A DNA stretch of 64,000 nt from Impatiens glandulifera (GCF_907164915.1 NC_061869.1:15291125-15355124), one strand, 5' to 3'. Shown: positions 44,226 to 56,250, numbered from the stretch's first letter. Translations and numbers: made by a program. The notes: generated by a model not told the origin, from the sequence alone.

Positions 44226-44943
44226 TTAGCGGTTCCTCCTCCACTCTTCCTCAACCCGATCGTAGAACGAGTCGATGATCTCCTTGGTGAACACTTGGCT
44301 GCGGTCCAGATCTTCGCCTGGACAGGTTGGGACCCCAAGCTCCTCAAACAGTCGGCTGATCTGGGGAATGAGTGCTACTGACCTGGTGCCGATTATCCAG
44401 ATAAGGACATCGAACAACACCCTGGACCAGTTGACCGGCGTCCTTGTTATGATGGCCACCATCATATTGAACGTTGCCGTGCAATATGTGTTGGTTACAT
44501 CTTTCCCGAGGATGCTCCTCCCTATGATGTCGTTGAGGAGCTGGTATTCAGCCCTCAAGGGATATTTAGAGCCATGGTCATCGACGGGCTCATCAGATCG
44601 AGAGAGAGAGAGAGACCTCAGCCTTAGTGTCGGCTGGAGGATGGAGGTCCGTGAGCCCTTGTTTGGGCAGACCGAAGCACCGAGCAAAATCTTGCTCGGT
44701 GAAATCAAAGAGAGTACCTCCAACTTTCGATTGGATGTGGGTATTGAAATATGGTGTCCCCCGGTACACCCTAGCATTGTTGAAAAATTCCACGACAGAC
44801 TGAGGATAGATGGTTTGATTATCATCCAGAAAATACTGGAGGCCGGTATCCTCTAGCTGTTTGATCATTCGATACAGATCATAGTGATCTGTATCGGAGC
44901 AAGATTCAAAGTTAACTTGTAGGATGTTTGTGAAGATAGACAT
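44226..44943 (-). pseudogene. Extra ORF 1: paralogue broken by a dinucleotide frameshift
   Basis: From the ATG at 44943 the frame reads MSIFTNILQVNFESC, GLQYFLDDNQ, VVEFFNNARVYRG and FARCFGLPKQGLTDLHP, then runs out at 44593. The rest of the domain is in another frame from about 44620 to 44226 (RSILGKDVTN, PVNWSRVLFDVLIWI, ISRLFEELGVPTCPG, ending YDRVEEEWRRNR). The switch lies in a (GA)8 tract at 44600-44615. The span of 718 bp would be a whole number of codons (240) with one more GA unit, close to the 235 residues of extra ORF 2. So this copy was lost by microsatellite slippage, either in the genome or in the assembly. Function as for ORF 2: unknown. Confidence 0.75.
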
Positions 44944-45014
44944 TTTGCCTTAGAGATGGAGAGAGTGTTTTGCCTTAGCTTTGTTTTGTGAGTGTTTGAG
45001 TGAATGAGTATTCC

Positions 45015-45023
45015 CTTTAAATA
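45015..45023 (-). promoter_or_regulatory. TATA box upstream of extra ORF 1
   Basis: TATTTAAAG followed by GG on the minus strand, about 72 bp before the ATG at 44943. Same spacing class as those of extra ORFs 2 and 3. Confidence 0.55.
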
Positions 45024-45467
45024 CTGGTTTCGGGGCTAGCCTATTGTCCGGGCATTAAGTGAGATGATGTGTATTAACTGCAGGGTAGGAATCTTTGCAT
45101 AGAATAGGCAACTTTGCAGGTCTAGGTGTCGGTCATAGGCCTGGACTGTGAAAGATATCAAAAGATCTTCACGTCTTTTTAGGCACGACCAGGTTTATTT
45201 AAAAAGGCAATGATGCAGAGCAGAGACCTTTAACCTCTGATAACTATTCCTCTTTTGTTTGAATTTCAAATAATCTGGGGTAGCTTTCTTCCGAACCGGT
45301 CAGCTATCAGTTGTTCATCCCGATGCGGTTATGTGGTGCATGCACCAAGTAGCCGGTCGGTTTACTCTATCTGATACGCTGTGCGGTTCTTCCACAAACA
45401 CCCCGAAGATTCAAAGTTCAACATCTTAGGAAGAATTTCCGGTTTGTCTGTCTGAACCGATTTCCTT

Positions 45468-48400
45468 TTAAGTATCCTTTGGAAGGATTTGGCTAATATC
45501 GGTTAAGCCGAGAGTAAGTCTAAATTGAGAAAACTTAGCTTCCTGCAGCGGCTTCGTGAAGATATCGGCTACTTGCTGATCGGTCGGTACGTACTCCAGC
45601 CGGATATGCTTCAGCGTGACATGCTCTCGGATGAAGTGATGTCTGATGTCGATGTGCTTGGTTCTGGAGTGGAGAACCGGGTTGTAGGTGATTGCAATGG
45701 CACTTGTGTTGTCACAGAATATCGGGGATTCTTCGGCTATGATACCGAAGTCCTTCAGCTGCTGTTGGATCCAGAGGAGTTGAGAGCAGCAGCTTCCGGC
45801 TGCCAAGTATTCAGCTTCTGCGGTTGATGTAGCCACCGATGTCTGTTTCTTGCTATGCCATGATACCAGTCGGTCACCAAGGAACTGACATGTTCCGCTG
45901 GTGCTCTTTCTGTCAATTTTGCAGCCTGCATAGTCTGCGTCTGAGTAGCTTGTTAGATTAAAGGATGAGTCCTTTGGATACCACAGACCGACATCAGGAG
46001 TGCCTTTTAGATACTTCAGTATCCTCTTTGCGGCTGTGTAGTGGGATTGATTTGGATTTGCTTGAAATCTCCCACACACACCAACTGCAAACAGGATGTC
46101 TGGTCTACTCGCTGTCAGGTATAGTAGGGAACCGATCATGCCTCGGTATGCAATCTGATCTACTGATTGGCCTTCATCGTCCCTGTCCAGTTTGATTGAT
46201 GAGCTCATTGGAGTGGCCGCCGAGGAGCAGGTGTCCATACCGAACTTCTTTAGCAGCTCCTTGGTATATTTCGGTTGACTGATGAATGTTCCTTCCTTAA
46301 GTTGTTTAACCTGAAGACCTAGGAAGAAACTTAATTCTCCCATCATACTCATTTCAAACTTGTCAGTCATCATTTTTGAAAATTTGTCACAAAGCTTGGG
46401 GTCAGTGGAACCAAAAATAATATCATCTACATAGATTTGAACAAGTAGGATATGTTCCTTCTTTTCAAATTTGAACAAGGTCTTATCCACCGATCCGATG
46501 GTGAAGTCATGCTCTAATAGAAATGCGGTTAGCGTATCATACCAGGCCCTAGGTGCTTGCTTTAGATCGTATAAAGCTTTGTTCAGCCGGTACACATGAT
46601 TTGGAAATGCAGCATTTTTGAAACCGGGTGGCTGTTCAACGTACACTTCTTCACGTATATCACCGTTCAGAAATGCACTTTTAACATCCATTTGAAAGAC
46701 TTTGAAATTTTTGAAAGCAGCAAATGCAAGAAAAATCCTAATGGCTTCAATCCTGGCTACAGGAGCAAATGACTCTTCAAAATCAATGCCTTCTTCCTGT
46801 TTGTAACCTTGAGCCACTAATCTGGCTTTGTTCCTCGTGACCAAACCGTCTTCATTGAGTTTGTTTCTGAATACCCATCTTGTTCCTATGACCGATTTAT
46901 CTTTCGGTCTGGGAACTAAGTACCAGACTTTACTACTCTCAAACTGGTTTAGTTCTTCTTGCATTCCCAAGATCCAATCCGGATCTGACAGTGCTTCATC
47001 TATTCTTTTCGGTTCAATCTGGGATATAAAAGCAGAGTTAAAATATCCTTCCAGAAGTTGACTCCTAGTTCGAACAGGTTCTGAAGGGTCACCAATAATT
47101 TGCTCAGGAGGATGTTTACTGTTTCTTCTGAGATTCAGTTCAGGAGTGTCTACCAGGTTGCCGTTTGTTTGATCAAGGCTAGACTTGTCGGTAGGCTGAC
47201 CAAGATTGTCAGACCGACCGGCTTCCTCGGGTTGGACCGAAGTGTCAGCTTCCTGTTGTGAAACAGCTTGATCCGGCTGGGTATCAATGTTACCCATTAG
47301 GTCATGGACGAATCCCCTGAAGACCGGAGTCTCATCTTCACTATCAGAATGGATATCATTGTTCTCCAATCTGTTGTGTAGGTCAAAGCATGAAGTAGTG
47401 TTACTCTCAACCGATTCATCGAAAACAACATGAATTGTTTCCTCCATGGTTGCAGTTCTATTATTATATACTCTATATGCTTTACTTACTGACGAGTATC
47501 CTAGCATAATGCCGGTGTCGGTCTTTGCATCAAAAGCAGTGAGTTGAGTTTTGCCATTATTATGAATATAACATTTACAACCGAAAATCCTGAGGTATTT
47601 AAGTTTAGGAACTCTGTTAAAATAAACCTCATATGGTGTTTTGTTGTGAAATCTGTTAATCAAGGACCGGTTTTGTGTATGGCATGCAGTGTTGATAGCT
47701 TCAGCCCAAAATTTCTGAGCAATACCGGAATCGGCTATCATAGACCGTGCGGCTTCCTTGAGAGTCCGGTTTCTTCTCTCGGCCAGGCCATTTTGTTGAG
47801 GAGTCCTAGCACTAGACAACTCGTGTCTAATACCGGATTCATCAAGATATGCAGTTAATGTACTATTAGTAAATTCGGTACCTCGATCACTTCGAATGCT
47901 GTTGATGCGAGCTGATTTTTCATTTTGCAACCGCTTAAGAAGTGTGATCAGATTTGATACAAATTCACGTTTAGATGGTAGAAAAATCACCCAAGTATAT
48001 CTAGAATAATCATCAATAACTACCATGGTGTAAAGCATACCGCCTAGACTAATGACCTGAATCGGTCCAAATAAATCCATGTGAAGAAGATCTAGGCATC
48101 GGCTAGATTGAATATTTCCATTACTCTTAAAGGATGACCTAGTTTGTTTACCCATCTGGCATGCTGAACAGACCTTATCCTGGTTGAACACTATATCAGG
48201 AATACCTTCAACTAGCTTTTTACCGCGAATGTAGTTTAAGGTCTTCATGTTTAGATGATTTAGTCTCTTATGCCATAGCCAGGTTTGATCAGTCTTAGCT
48301 ATCATGCATATAGGATGTTCTACTCTTGTTCTCCAGTCTACTTTATAAATGTTTCCTATCCTATTTCCGGTTAGTAATACAATACCTTGAGAATCTTTAA

Positions 48401-48743
48401 CTAAGCATGCATGTTTAAGAAATTCTACCGTGTATCCGGCATCACACATCTGACTGATACTAAGTAGATTAAAACGTAGGTTTTCAACTAAAAGTACGTT
48501 ATCAATAGTTAGGTTACCATGGACAATCTTACCCTTGCCCACAGTTTTACCCTTTGAGTTGTCACCGAAGGTAATTGGAGCACCGGTTACTGGTCTGATG
48601 TCGATTATCAAATTGCTATTTCCGGTCATGTGCCTGGAGCAGCCGCTGTCCAAAAACCATTCGGAGTTTCCTAGTCGTTTCTTTGGATCCTGCAAAATAT
48701 ACATATTTACAAATGTTTGGTACCCACATTTACTTGGGTCCAC
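45468..48743 (-). CDS. pol: Copia pol polyprotein: protease, integrase, reverse transcriptase, RNase H (1091 aa)
   Basis: Uninterrupted. Aspartic protease [13 protein letters not shown] (catalytic DSG at ~32-34). Integrase zinc finger H158, H163, C192, C195 ([11 protein letters not shown] ... CSACQMG). Integrase core D223 (HMDLFGP), D286 (RSDRGTEF), E322 ([10 protein letters not shown]). Reverse transcriptase from ~605 with [12 protein letters not shown] (D686) and the active site YVDD at 771-774. RNase H with SDADYAGC (~933-940), [10 protein letters not shown] (~974-982) and FCDNTSAI (~1009-1016). Integrase before RT defines Copia; wording fits SIRE. All catalytic residues are present. The frame has no real initiator (the first codon is a GTG) and is +1 relative to gag, with a 14-nt overlap; it must be reached by frameshift, or an indel separates a once continuous ORF. 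Acts in cytoplasmic virus-like particles and the nucleus. Confidence 0.93.
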   Translation of the reverse strand: MDPSKCGYQTFVNMYILQDPKKRLGNSEWFLDSGCSRHMTGNSNLIIDIRPVTGAPITFGDNSKGKTVGKGKIVHGNLTIDNVLLVENLRFNLLSISQMCDAGYTVEFLKHACLVKDSQGIVLLTGNRIGNIYKVDWRTRVEHPICMIAKTDQTWLWHKRLNHLNMKTLNYIRGKKLVEGIPDIVFNQDKVCSACQMGKQTRSSFKSNGNIQSSRCLDLLHMDLFGPIQVISLGGMLYTMVVIDDYSRYTWVIFLPSKREFVSNLITLLKRLQNEKSARINSIRSDRGTEFTNSTLTAYLDESGIRHELSSARTPQQNGLAERRNRTLKEAARSMIADSGIAQKFWAEAINTACHTQNRSLINRFHNKTPYEVYFNRVPKLKYLRIFGCKCYIHNNGKTQLTAFDAKTDTGIMLGYSSVSKAYRVYNNRTATMEETIHVVFDESVESNTTSCFDLHNRLENNDIHSDSEDETPVFRGFVHDLMGNIDTQPDQAVSQQEADTSVQPEEAGRSDNLGQPTDKSSLDQTNGNLVDTPELNLRRNSKHPPEQIIGDPSEPVRTRSQLLEGYFNSAFISQIEPKRIDEALSDPDWILGMQEELNQFESSKVWYLVPRPKDKSVIGTRWVFRNKLNEDGLVTRNKARLVAQGYKQEEGIDFEESFAPVARIEAIRIFLAFAAFKNFKVFQMDVKSAFLNGDIREEVYVEQPPGFKNAAFPNHVYRLNKALYDLKQAPRAWYDTLTAFLLEHDFTIGSVDKTLFKFEKKEHILLVQIYVDDIIFGSTDPKLCDKFSKMMTDKFEMSMMGELSFFLGLQVKQLKEGTFISQPKYTKELLKKFGMDTCSSAATPMSSSIKLDRDDEGQSVDQIAYRGMIGSLLYLTASRPDILFAVGVCGRFQANPNQSHYTAAKRILKYLKGTPDVGLWYPKDSSFNLTSYSDADYAGCKIDRKSTSGTCQFLGDRLVSWHSKKQTSVATSTAEAEYLAAGSCCSQLLWIQQQLKDFGIIAEESPIFCDNTSAIAITYNPVLHSRTKHIDIRHHFIREHVTLKHIRLEYVPTDQQVADIFTKPLQEAKFSQFRLTLGLTDISQILPKDT

Positions 48744-50571
48744 ATGCGATTAGTCCCTTAGGTACCCAAACCTTGATGAACCGGACAGTTTTCTTTGCTA
48801 GGGTTTTAACTGTCCTTCTGGCACTCGGTCTCGTGTATTTCGGTTTTCCTTCAGATAACCTAAATGGAAATGATCTTTGAATCGGTAATCTATAGTTTGA
48901 CCTACGTGGCTCGGGAAAATCTTTCTTATATTTGAGGATTTCTGCTTTCCTTTTCTCAAGATCAAGCCATGAATCGGTTGGGCCAACATAGTCGTATTTT
49001 AACTTCTCTTCCCTATAATATGCGGTTTCCTCTTCTTCGGCTGTCCAGGTGCTCTTAAGAAATTTTATAAAGGGGAGATTTCCTTTTGTGAGTCTTGATT
49101 TCTCTATAGGTTTTCGGTTTTTAGAGCTATTCCCTGTGTATCCTAGACCACGCTTACAACGAGGATGCCTATAGTGTTTATTCATATCCTTTACTATATC
49201 GCTAGATCTCTTATAGGCGGCCATCGTATATTGGAATCGGGCATTCTCTTCCTCGGTTAGCTCTCTAGTCGGTTCACTAGGTTGTTCGATCTTGGGATCT
49301 AACTCGGTTTCTAGGGTGCGGGTATCATCAGGTTGTATGACTTCCGGTTCGGTTATGACAGATACCTCTGGTTCTATTGGGATCGGTACTAAAGGATAGG
49401 TCTTGATGTTGAGGTGTTTAGGTAACATGGTTAATAGGTTCTTATATTCTTCTACCATGTCATTTAATGCTTCATATAACTCATCTTTAGTAAATTCATC
49501 ATAGGGAGAGTCGAATACCTGTTCCTCATTAGCCATAAGGCACGTGAGTTCATCGTCACTGTCACTGCGAGCCCACAAACTTCCTCCATCGTCGGCTATC
49601 AGTGCTTTTGGCACCTCACTTCCCTCACCGGCTTGTTGATAATTGTTTCTGTCATTTTGATATTCCGGTTTCTGGGTATCCCTCCTTGGTTTCCTGCATT
49701 CCCACTTAAAGTGTCCCATACAGTTACAGTTATAGCATCTTACATTGGATTTGTCACCATAGTAGTTGTTTGTCGGTTGGCTCCTTTTCATGAACCTCCC
49801 AAACTTCTGTGCGAGCATGGCCATGGCGTCCTCAGTAAACTGTTCGGCTGTTCTGATTGGTGCAGGTGCAGGGACCGGTATCGGTGCAGGTGTGGGTACA
49901 GAAGCAGGTACAGCCGGTTCTGTAGATGTGAATAATGCTCTGGTTGATGTTGAGGCCGAGACTTCCTCTTCGGTTCTGGATTTCATTTCGAACTCGTATG
50001 CCTTAAGATCTTCGAATACATCGTATAATTTCATCTTACGTAGGCTCTTTGATTCCCTCATTACCATTGTTTTTATATCCCAGGCGCTTGGAAGAGATCT
50101 CAAGACCTTCATAATGACCTCTTTGTTGTCATACTTCTTACCCAGAGTTGCTAGTTCATCTAACACACCAGTGAACCGGTCACTATATTCCTTCATAGTT
50201 TCTCCTGGTTTCATTTTGATGCTTTCGAACTTCTGTGTAGCTACCATCATCTTGTTCTCCTTTGTTCTTTCATTTCCCTCAAAGATCTGGATAACTGTGT
50301 TCCATGTCTCCTTCGCGGTTTTGCAATCTCTGATCTTGCAATATGTGTTTCTGTCTACGCTGTTGGAGATCCGGTTTCTTGCATGGTTGTCCAGATTGTT
50401 CCTTCTCCTATCTTCAGCCGTCCATTCTTTTCTGTCTTTATCAATGACTATAGGTCCTTCGGTTAGAATGGATTCCATTTCATCATCCAAGGTGACTAGG
50501 TGCAGGTGCATGCGTGCCTTCCAGTTGGCAAAGTCATCACCTTCTAGCATTGGAGGCCTATCCTGATACAT
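48730..50571 (-). CDS. gag: Copia gag (613 aa)
   Basis: The ATG at 50571 is 25 nt past the primer-binding site, so it is the first start of the genomic RNA. Residues ~8-200 form the UBN2/retrotran-gag capsid region ([48 protein letters not shown]). A Pro/Ala-rich spacer follows (~220-240). A CCHC zinc knuckle C279-x2-C282-x4-H287-x4-C292 ([15 protein letters not shown]) binds RNA. The long acidic and basic C-terminal extension (~300-613) is typical of SIRE-type Gag and ends [13 protein letters not shown] and TAA. Structural protein of the particle. Pol begins in the +1 frame across the stop. Confidence 0.93.
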   Translation of the reverse strand: MYQDRPPMLEGDDFANWKARMHLHLVTLDDEMESILTEGPIVIDKDRKEWTAEDRRRNNLDNHARNRISNSVDRNTYCKIRDCKTAKETWNTVIQIFEGNERTKENKMMVATQKFESIKMKPGETMKEYSDRFTGVLDELATLGKKYDNKEVIMKVLRSLPSAWDIKTMVMRESKSLRKMKLYDVFEDLKAYEFEMKSRTEEEVSASTSTRALFTSTEPAVPASVPTPAPIPVPAPAPIRTAEQFTEDAMAMLAQKFGRFMKRSQPTNNYYGDKSNVRCYNCNCMGHFKWECRKPRRDTQKPEYQNDRNNYQQAGEGSEVPKALIADDGGSLWARSDSDDELTCLMANEEQVFDSPYDEFTKDELYEALNDMVEEYKNLLTMLPKHLNIKTYPLVPIPIEPEVSVITEPEVIQPDDTRTLETELDPKIEQPSEPTRELTEEENARFQYTMAAYKRSSDIVKDMNKHYRHPRCKRGLGYTGNSSKNRKPIEKSRLTKGNLPFIKFLKSTWTAEEEETAYYREEKLKYDYVGPTDSWLDLEKRKAEILKYKKDFPEPRRSNYRLPIQRSFPFRLSEGKPKYTRPSARRTVKTLAKKTVRFIKVWVPKGLIACGPK

Positions 50572-50596
50572 GTTTGCTTGAGTATTGAAACTAACT

Positions 50597-50608
50597 GCTC
50601 TGATACCA
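50597..50608 (-). promoter_or_regulatory. Primer-binding site for initiator Met tRNA
   Basis: TGGTATCAGAGC on the minus strand, two bases after the 5' LTR end. It is complementary to the 3' end of plant tRNA-iMet, the standard Copia minus-strand primer. Confidence 0.95.
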
Positions 50609-50610
50609 AT

Positions 50611-51896
50611 TGTTAGGATCTAGGTCGCCGCTGGTGGACCGGGGGTTGGACCGGTTAGCGGTTCTCACTCGTAGGGTGGTGGTTAATCCGGTTAGAGATT
50701 AACACCGGGGTTTCAATACTACACAACCTGTCACAAACCCTTGAACTAGGTTCAAGCGCGGAAGAGGTTTGCTTTCAAGTTGAAGCGGTACACGTGTATG
50801 ATAGGCGGAGTCGGTTTCGGATGATGGAGATTTGGAGATGGTGGGTCGGTTTTGGCAATCTGGATGTTCGGTGTGATGAGTAGAGATTCGGTTTGGAGCG
50901 GTATGGATAAATTAGTCGGTTATGTAATGAAGCCAACAGAAAGTAAATAACACAACAGATTTTATGGATGTTCGGAGATAAAACTCCTACGTCACCCCTT
51001 CCTCTCGAAACCGCGAGAAGGATATTCACTAAGGAATACAAGTACGATTCGATCGAGACTTATTTCCTGCTCGATAACACGCTTACAATTCACACCGAAA
51101 TTGTAGCACACACTTAGAGTTTAGCACTTAGGCTTTCTTAGAATACCACACTGTTATCACTTATAGTAAATGCTTTCAACGCTTCACTTGTCTCACTAAA
51201 TGTCTCGCTTAATAACTCTTGGTGACTTCATTTACTCTTCTGCAACTGCCTCCTTTTATAGGTGAAATATGCCAACGGTCATATTTCGAAGCCTTGAATC
51301 TGATTGGCTGATCAGAGATGCAGTGATTCAGTGTCTCAGACCTGCCGGTCGTCTCAGACCTGGTATCCTGTTTCAGACCTGCCGGTCTGTAAGGCAAACC
51401 TGCTGGGTTTGTCTTTTACTTGATATAGACACTGTCTGCTTGGACAGTTGTCTGTACTTTGAAGATTTCCTTTCTGGTTTATCCCGAAGTAGAAGGATCC
51501 GGTAGTACTGTCTTCTGCAGCCTACAGGCTTTCCTCAGACTTGCATGGATATGGAAGTATTCAGTCTGTTCCTTTGGTATCATTCTCAACAGATACCCAA
51601 AGTGTCTTCTTGTACAGGTCGGCCACTTGACTTGGCCGAATGTCTTTTGGTAGTGAAGAGACCGGACTTCTTCCGGTTATTCTTGTCTTGTAGATAGTCG
51701 GCTATTTGATGGATCTGGCTTTTAGGCTTTGGCCGATCCTCTGTGCGGTCACGTACCGAATACTCTTGATCGGTTTGGTAGCTTGACCGGTTCGGTTTCT
51801 TCAGTTGGTTTTCTTTTGTTCATCCGGTCCGGTTTCTTGTTCCTGCATGGGAAGTTTGTTTAAGTTAGGTTTATTCGAACCGATATGAATTTATCT

Positions 51897-51900
<4 letters not shown>
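50611..51900 (-). repeat. 5' LTR of the Copia element
   Basis: 1290 bp, TGTTAGATA...ATCCTAACA on the minus strand. The promoter TATA box CTATAAAAG is at 51253-51261, so the transcript should start roughly at 51225. Near-identical to the 3' LTR. Confidence 0.95.
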
Positions 51901-51947
<47 letters not shown>

Positions 51948-52121
51948 TGTGTTGTGCCCTTCCTCTCTTGTAATTAAGATTGGATCAAGAAATATCAATT
52001 TTAATAGTAAATATCCAGATTTATTTTGATGAAATTTCCTTTTAATATTTATGAATTTAAACTTTTTTTTGGACCTAGAACCCATATAGATCCAGATTCA
52101 TAAAATGATAAATTATTTATC
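51901..52121. repeat. (TA)n tract and unit-2 sequence right of the Copia element
   Basis: About 45 bp of TATATA (51901-51945) contains the right-hand target duplication. Collinearity with unit 1 resumes at GGTGTG (about 19556). Confidence 0.7.
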
Positions 52122-53596
52122 TAGGGAAGTAGCGGAAAAGGATGAAAGAAAGTCAAATGGACCGCTCTTTGCAAACCAAAGGACGAGGGAGACATCGGCT
52201 TGAAGAACTGTATTGAGTGGAACAAAGATATCACCTTCAAGAATATGTGGGCTTTGGAGTGCAATTACAAGTCACTATGGATCAAATGGGTGCATATGAG
52301 GTTTATGAAATACGAAACCAGCATCTGGGCCTGCAAAATTCATGAAGGTATGAGCTGATCTCTAAAAAAGATTCTTAAACTAAGAACATTATTGCAAATC
52401 TTTATGACATCCAGATAGGGGACGGGAAAGACACTTTATTCTGGCATGACCCCTGGTTCGAAAATAAGCCTATCATCCACAAGGAGGAGTTTCAAAATAC
52501 CCGTATCAGAAGGGACTGCGCAGAAGTGAAAATTAGAGACATTAAAGACGGGAATTGGGACTCACTCCTAAGAAGAAATCTAGAAGGACATAGGATACTT
52601 AATCATATAAGTAACATGAAATTACACGACAGACCGGATATTCATGAATGGAAAACCGAGGACAATGAGAAACTAGTATTGAAGAAAATATGGGAGGTAA
52701 CCCGGGAAAAAACACAGAAAGTAGAATGGGCCTAAGAAGAAATCTAGAAGGAGATAGGATACTTAATCATATAAGTAACATGAAATTACACGACAGACCG
52801 GATATTCATGAATGGAAAACCGAGGACAATGAGAAACTAGTATTGAAGAAAATATGGGAGGTAACCCGGGAAAAAACACAGAAAGTAGAATGGGCTCCTC
52901 TTGTATGGTCAACGAAGATTATCCCTTGACATCAGTTCATCATATGGCTCACCTTTTGGGAAAGACTCAGCACTCGTGATCATATCAGCAAGTATATGAG
53001 CATCCCGGACGCGAGCTGTCTTCTATGCAGAGGAAATGAAGAAACCATAGATCACATATTCGGGAGATGTTGTATTGCTTCGGAGCTTTGGGACAGATTC
53101 TATAAAAGCCTGGAGTTGATCAGTTTCCCGAGCGAATCGAATGAAATCAAATAAGCGGCACTACTCAGAGCCAAGAGAAATAGATTTGCAACAAGCGTGT
53201 TCAAGTGCGGCTTTGAAGTAGTAGTGTATAACATTTGGCAAAAACGGTATACAATTAAAATATATGACAGAACCCGCAGGAGCATTGAAGAGTTATGGAA
53301 AGATATTGTATCGGATTGCAGCACTCTCACGGAAACGTGGAGAAGAATTCTAAGCACGAAGTAGAACTGGAATATCTACATGAACTGGAATTTACCGTTT
53401 TTTGAACTCACTAGAATTGAAAGTATTGTAATCAGATAATTCATTTACGTTTTTAGCTTTTTAACTTTTATTTAAAATGTTACGACTTCAAAATCATTCT
53501 AGGCCTGTCTATATTGATCTGTTAAACTCATGATTTTTTTTCCGTTTTTTGAAATTTTTAATGAAACGACGCTAAATCATTTTTTCCAAAAAAAAT
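52122..53596 (+). mobile_element. 5'-truncated LINE fragment, plus strand (unit 2)
   Basis: Counterpart of 19729-21036 but more damaged: extra stops, TGG-to-TGA in the IIPRHQ region, and a 165-bp direct duplication (about 52566-52730 and 52731-52895) that repeats LEGHRILNHISNMKLHDRPD through TQKVEWA. The zinc-binding residues (CLLC, HIFGRCC) are still readable. Ends TTTTTCCAAAAAAA. Confidence 0.8.
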
Positions 53597-56250
53597 ATAC
53601 AAATTACATGCAACAATACAATTGTTTTTATGGTAAGAGAATAAATAATTTTTATCTAAATTTTTTTTGATAATAATTTTTTTTAAATAATAGAAAAAAT
53701 AATTTTGTTTTTATTTGATATAAAAACTACAATTAAAATAAATGATAACAAATTTGATAAGAAAACATTTATTTAACTTTTTTCTCATCGCATCGATCTT
53801 TTCCTTTTCGACTTTTTACTCTCATTTATCGGTTAATCAATAATATCATTTATTACGTAATAAACCTCTCATATTATTAATTCTATGACCTCACTTTTGC
53901 ACTCAACTGTCTCAATAGTACTAACATCTTTTACCATCATTTTTGACAGATCGACCATCTCATCATATCTCTAACCTCTTTACCCTCACTTCTTCGGTAA
54001 ACCAACAAATTCATTCATATAGTTAACGACAAATATTTTTTATTTTCCAATGAACATCTCACTACTAATCTTGTGACCTTACTTTGAGTATTTTGTACCT
54101 CAACCATCTCATATCATTATCGCGACTTATTTAATCTCACTTCAGCAAACCAACCACCAATCATATTGACATCTCATCTCGTGAACTCACTTTTACACTT
54201 CGTTCAACCAACCATATCATATCACCAACCTCTTTACTCTCACTTATTCGGTAAACCAACAAGTTCATTCATATATTTAACGAAAAATATTTTGTGTTTT
54301 CTAATGAACATCTCACTACTAATCTCGTGACCTTACTTTGAGTATTTTGTACCTCAACCATCTCATATCATTATTAAGACCTCTTTACCCTCACTTCAGA
54401 AAACCAACCGCCAATCATATTGAACTCTCATCTCGTGAACTCATTTTTACACTTCGATCAACCAACCATCTTATATCACTAATCTTTTTACCCTTTCTTC
54501 TTCGGTAAACCAACAAATTCATTTATATATTTAACGAAAAATATTTTTCGTTTTCCAATGAACATCTCACTACTAATCTCGTGACCTTATTTTGAATATT
54601 TTGTACCTCAACTAGGAGGTATGTATACATTGGCTGAGGTGGGCTTAAGGCCACCCCAATTTTTTTTTAATATATTTAATAAAAAACGAGATTTTTGCTT
54701 CTCACTCATTTTCAATGCTTCTCACTCATTTGTAAAAATATATATAGTCGCATAATATTCTAATATTTGTATCCAGTTCATTTGCATGTTTATGTGAAAA
54801 TCTTAAATTTTATTTTATTAATTTAATATTTTACTAATTTTTTATTATTTAATTATTTTAATTTTAATTTTTATAATTATTTTTTAAATTCAAAATATAT
54901 AGAATCTCATCATTTTTTTAAATTGTTTTCTTCTATTTCTCTTCTCTAATATTTCTCTTCTTAATGGTGTATATTATGTTCATGACTGATTTTATTTTAA
55001 TATGTTTAATTATATTATTAATTTATAATAAAATTATTATTTTTATTTTACTATAACTATTTAATAAAATAGTTACTTAGTTTTAATATTAAAATCGTTA
55101 CCATTACAGAACAAACATTTTCAGCCATAAAGAATAAATAGAACCTCGCAATAAAATAAAGGATGATATTTTCATTACGCGATCACTTTACCCTCACTCT
55201 AGAAAACCAACCACCAATTATATTGACCTCTCATCTCGTGAACTCATTTTTACACTTTGGTCAACCAACAATCTCATATCACTAACCTCTTTACCCTCAC
55301 TTCTTCAGTAAACCAACAAATTCATTCATATATTTAACAACAAATATTTTTTTGTTCTCCAATGAACATCTCACTACTAATCTCGTGACATTACTTCGAG
55401 TATTTTTTACATTAACCATCTCATATCATTATCGCGACCTCTTTACCCTCACTTCAGCAAACCAACCACCAATCTTATTGACTTCTCATCTCGTGAACTC
55501 ACTTTTACACTTCGGTCAACCAACCATCTCAATCACATATTAACCACCAATATTTTGTTTCTCAATGGATAACTCTCATTACTAATATTGTGACATCACA
55601 CACTTTCACACGTCTCTTATCCCTCGCCAAACTAACCATTAAATGTCAATTGACCTCATACTTTGGTCAATGAACATCTCATTTCAATATATTTTTAACT
55701 ACCAATCACAATCGACCTATAATCTCATGATCTTACGATCTTTTGTTACCAGTCTCTTGTCCTTCAGCAAACAAACCACCAAAATATCAATATTACCGAC
55801 CTCTTATCCCCTTAGCAAACCAGCCACTAATCTTATCGACCTCTAATCTCGTGACCTCATACTTTCACATGTTTATAATATATCGACAAACCAATTATCA
55901 ATCACAATTGACTTCCAATCTAGTGACCTCATTACTATCACACACCTCTTATCTCTCGTCAAACCAACCATCAATCTCAATGAACTTTTCCATCTCATGA
56001 CATGACACTTTTACGTGCCTCTTATCTCTCGGCAAACCAACCACCAATCTTAATCACACTTTCACATGTCTCTCTTATTTCTTGGAAAACTAACCACCGA
56101 CCTGAATCGACATATTGTCCCTTAGTAAACTAACAATCAATTCTAATATTACCGGCCTCTTATTCATCGATAAACTAATTACCAATCTACCTAGGGTTTT
56201 AGATTTAGGTCTATCATTCCTCAAATTTGCAACTACCATAATCATTGTCA
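53597..56250. repeat. ~250-bp degenerate tandem array (unit 2)
   Basis: Counterpart of 21037-23700, array proper from about 53880. Same interrupting block at about 54612-55190. Nothing coding. Confidence 0.65.

Larger units (their letters stand above)
38139..51900 (-). mobile_element. Full-length, recently inserted Copia (SIRE-like) retrotransposon with extra ORFs, 13.76 kb
   Basis: Two 1290-bp LTRs with TGTTAG...CTAACA ends, TATAT on both sides as a 5-bp target duplication (38134-38138 and 51901-51905, inside a (TA)n tract), an initiator-Met tRNA primer-binding site and a polypurine tract. Reading 5' to 3' on the minus strand: LTR, gag, pol with protease-integrase-RT-RNase H order (Copia type), three paralogous extra ORFs, LTR. 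RT/RNase H wording ([32 protein letters not shown]) fits the SIRE/Maximus lineage, known for long elements with additional genes after pol. By eye the LTRs differ at three positions in 1290, which points to a very recent insertion. The unit-1 counterpart site (about 19490) is empty. Confidence 0.95.

Noticed and set aside
40832..44943. Extra ORFs as an env-like gene of a SIRE element
   Set aside because: No signal peptide, transmembrane segment or fusion-type hydrophobic stretch is visible; the three share a soluble domain and basic or coiled-coil tails.
45525..47858. Plus-strand ORFs of 76-104 codons opposite pol
   Set aside because: Antisense shadows of an intact pol reading frame.
49766..50566. 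266-codon plus-strand frame antisense to gag
   Set aside because: Shadow of the gag ORF; the minus-strand frame carries the capsid and zinc-knuckle motifs.
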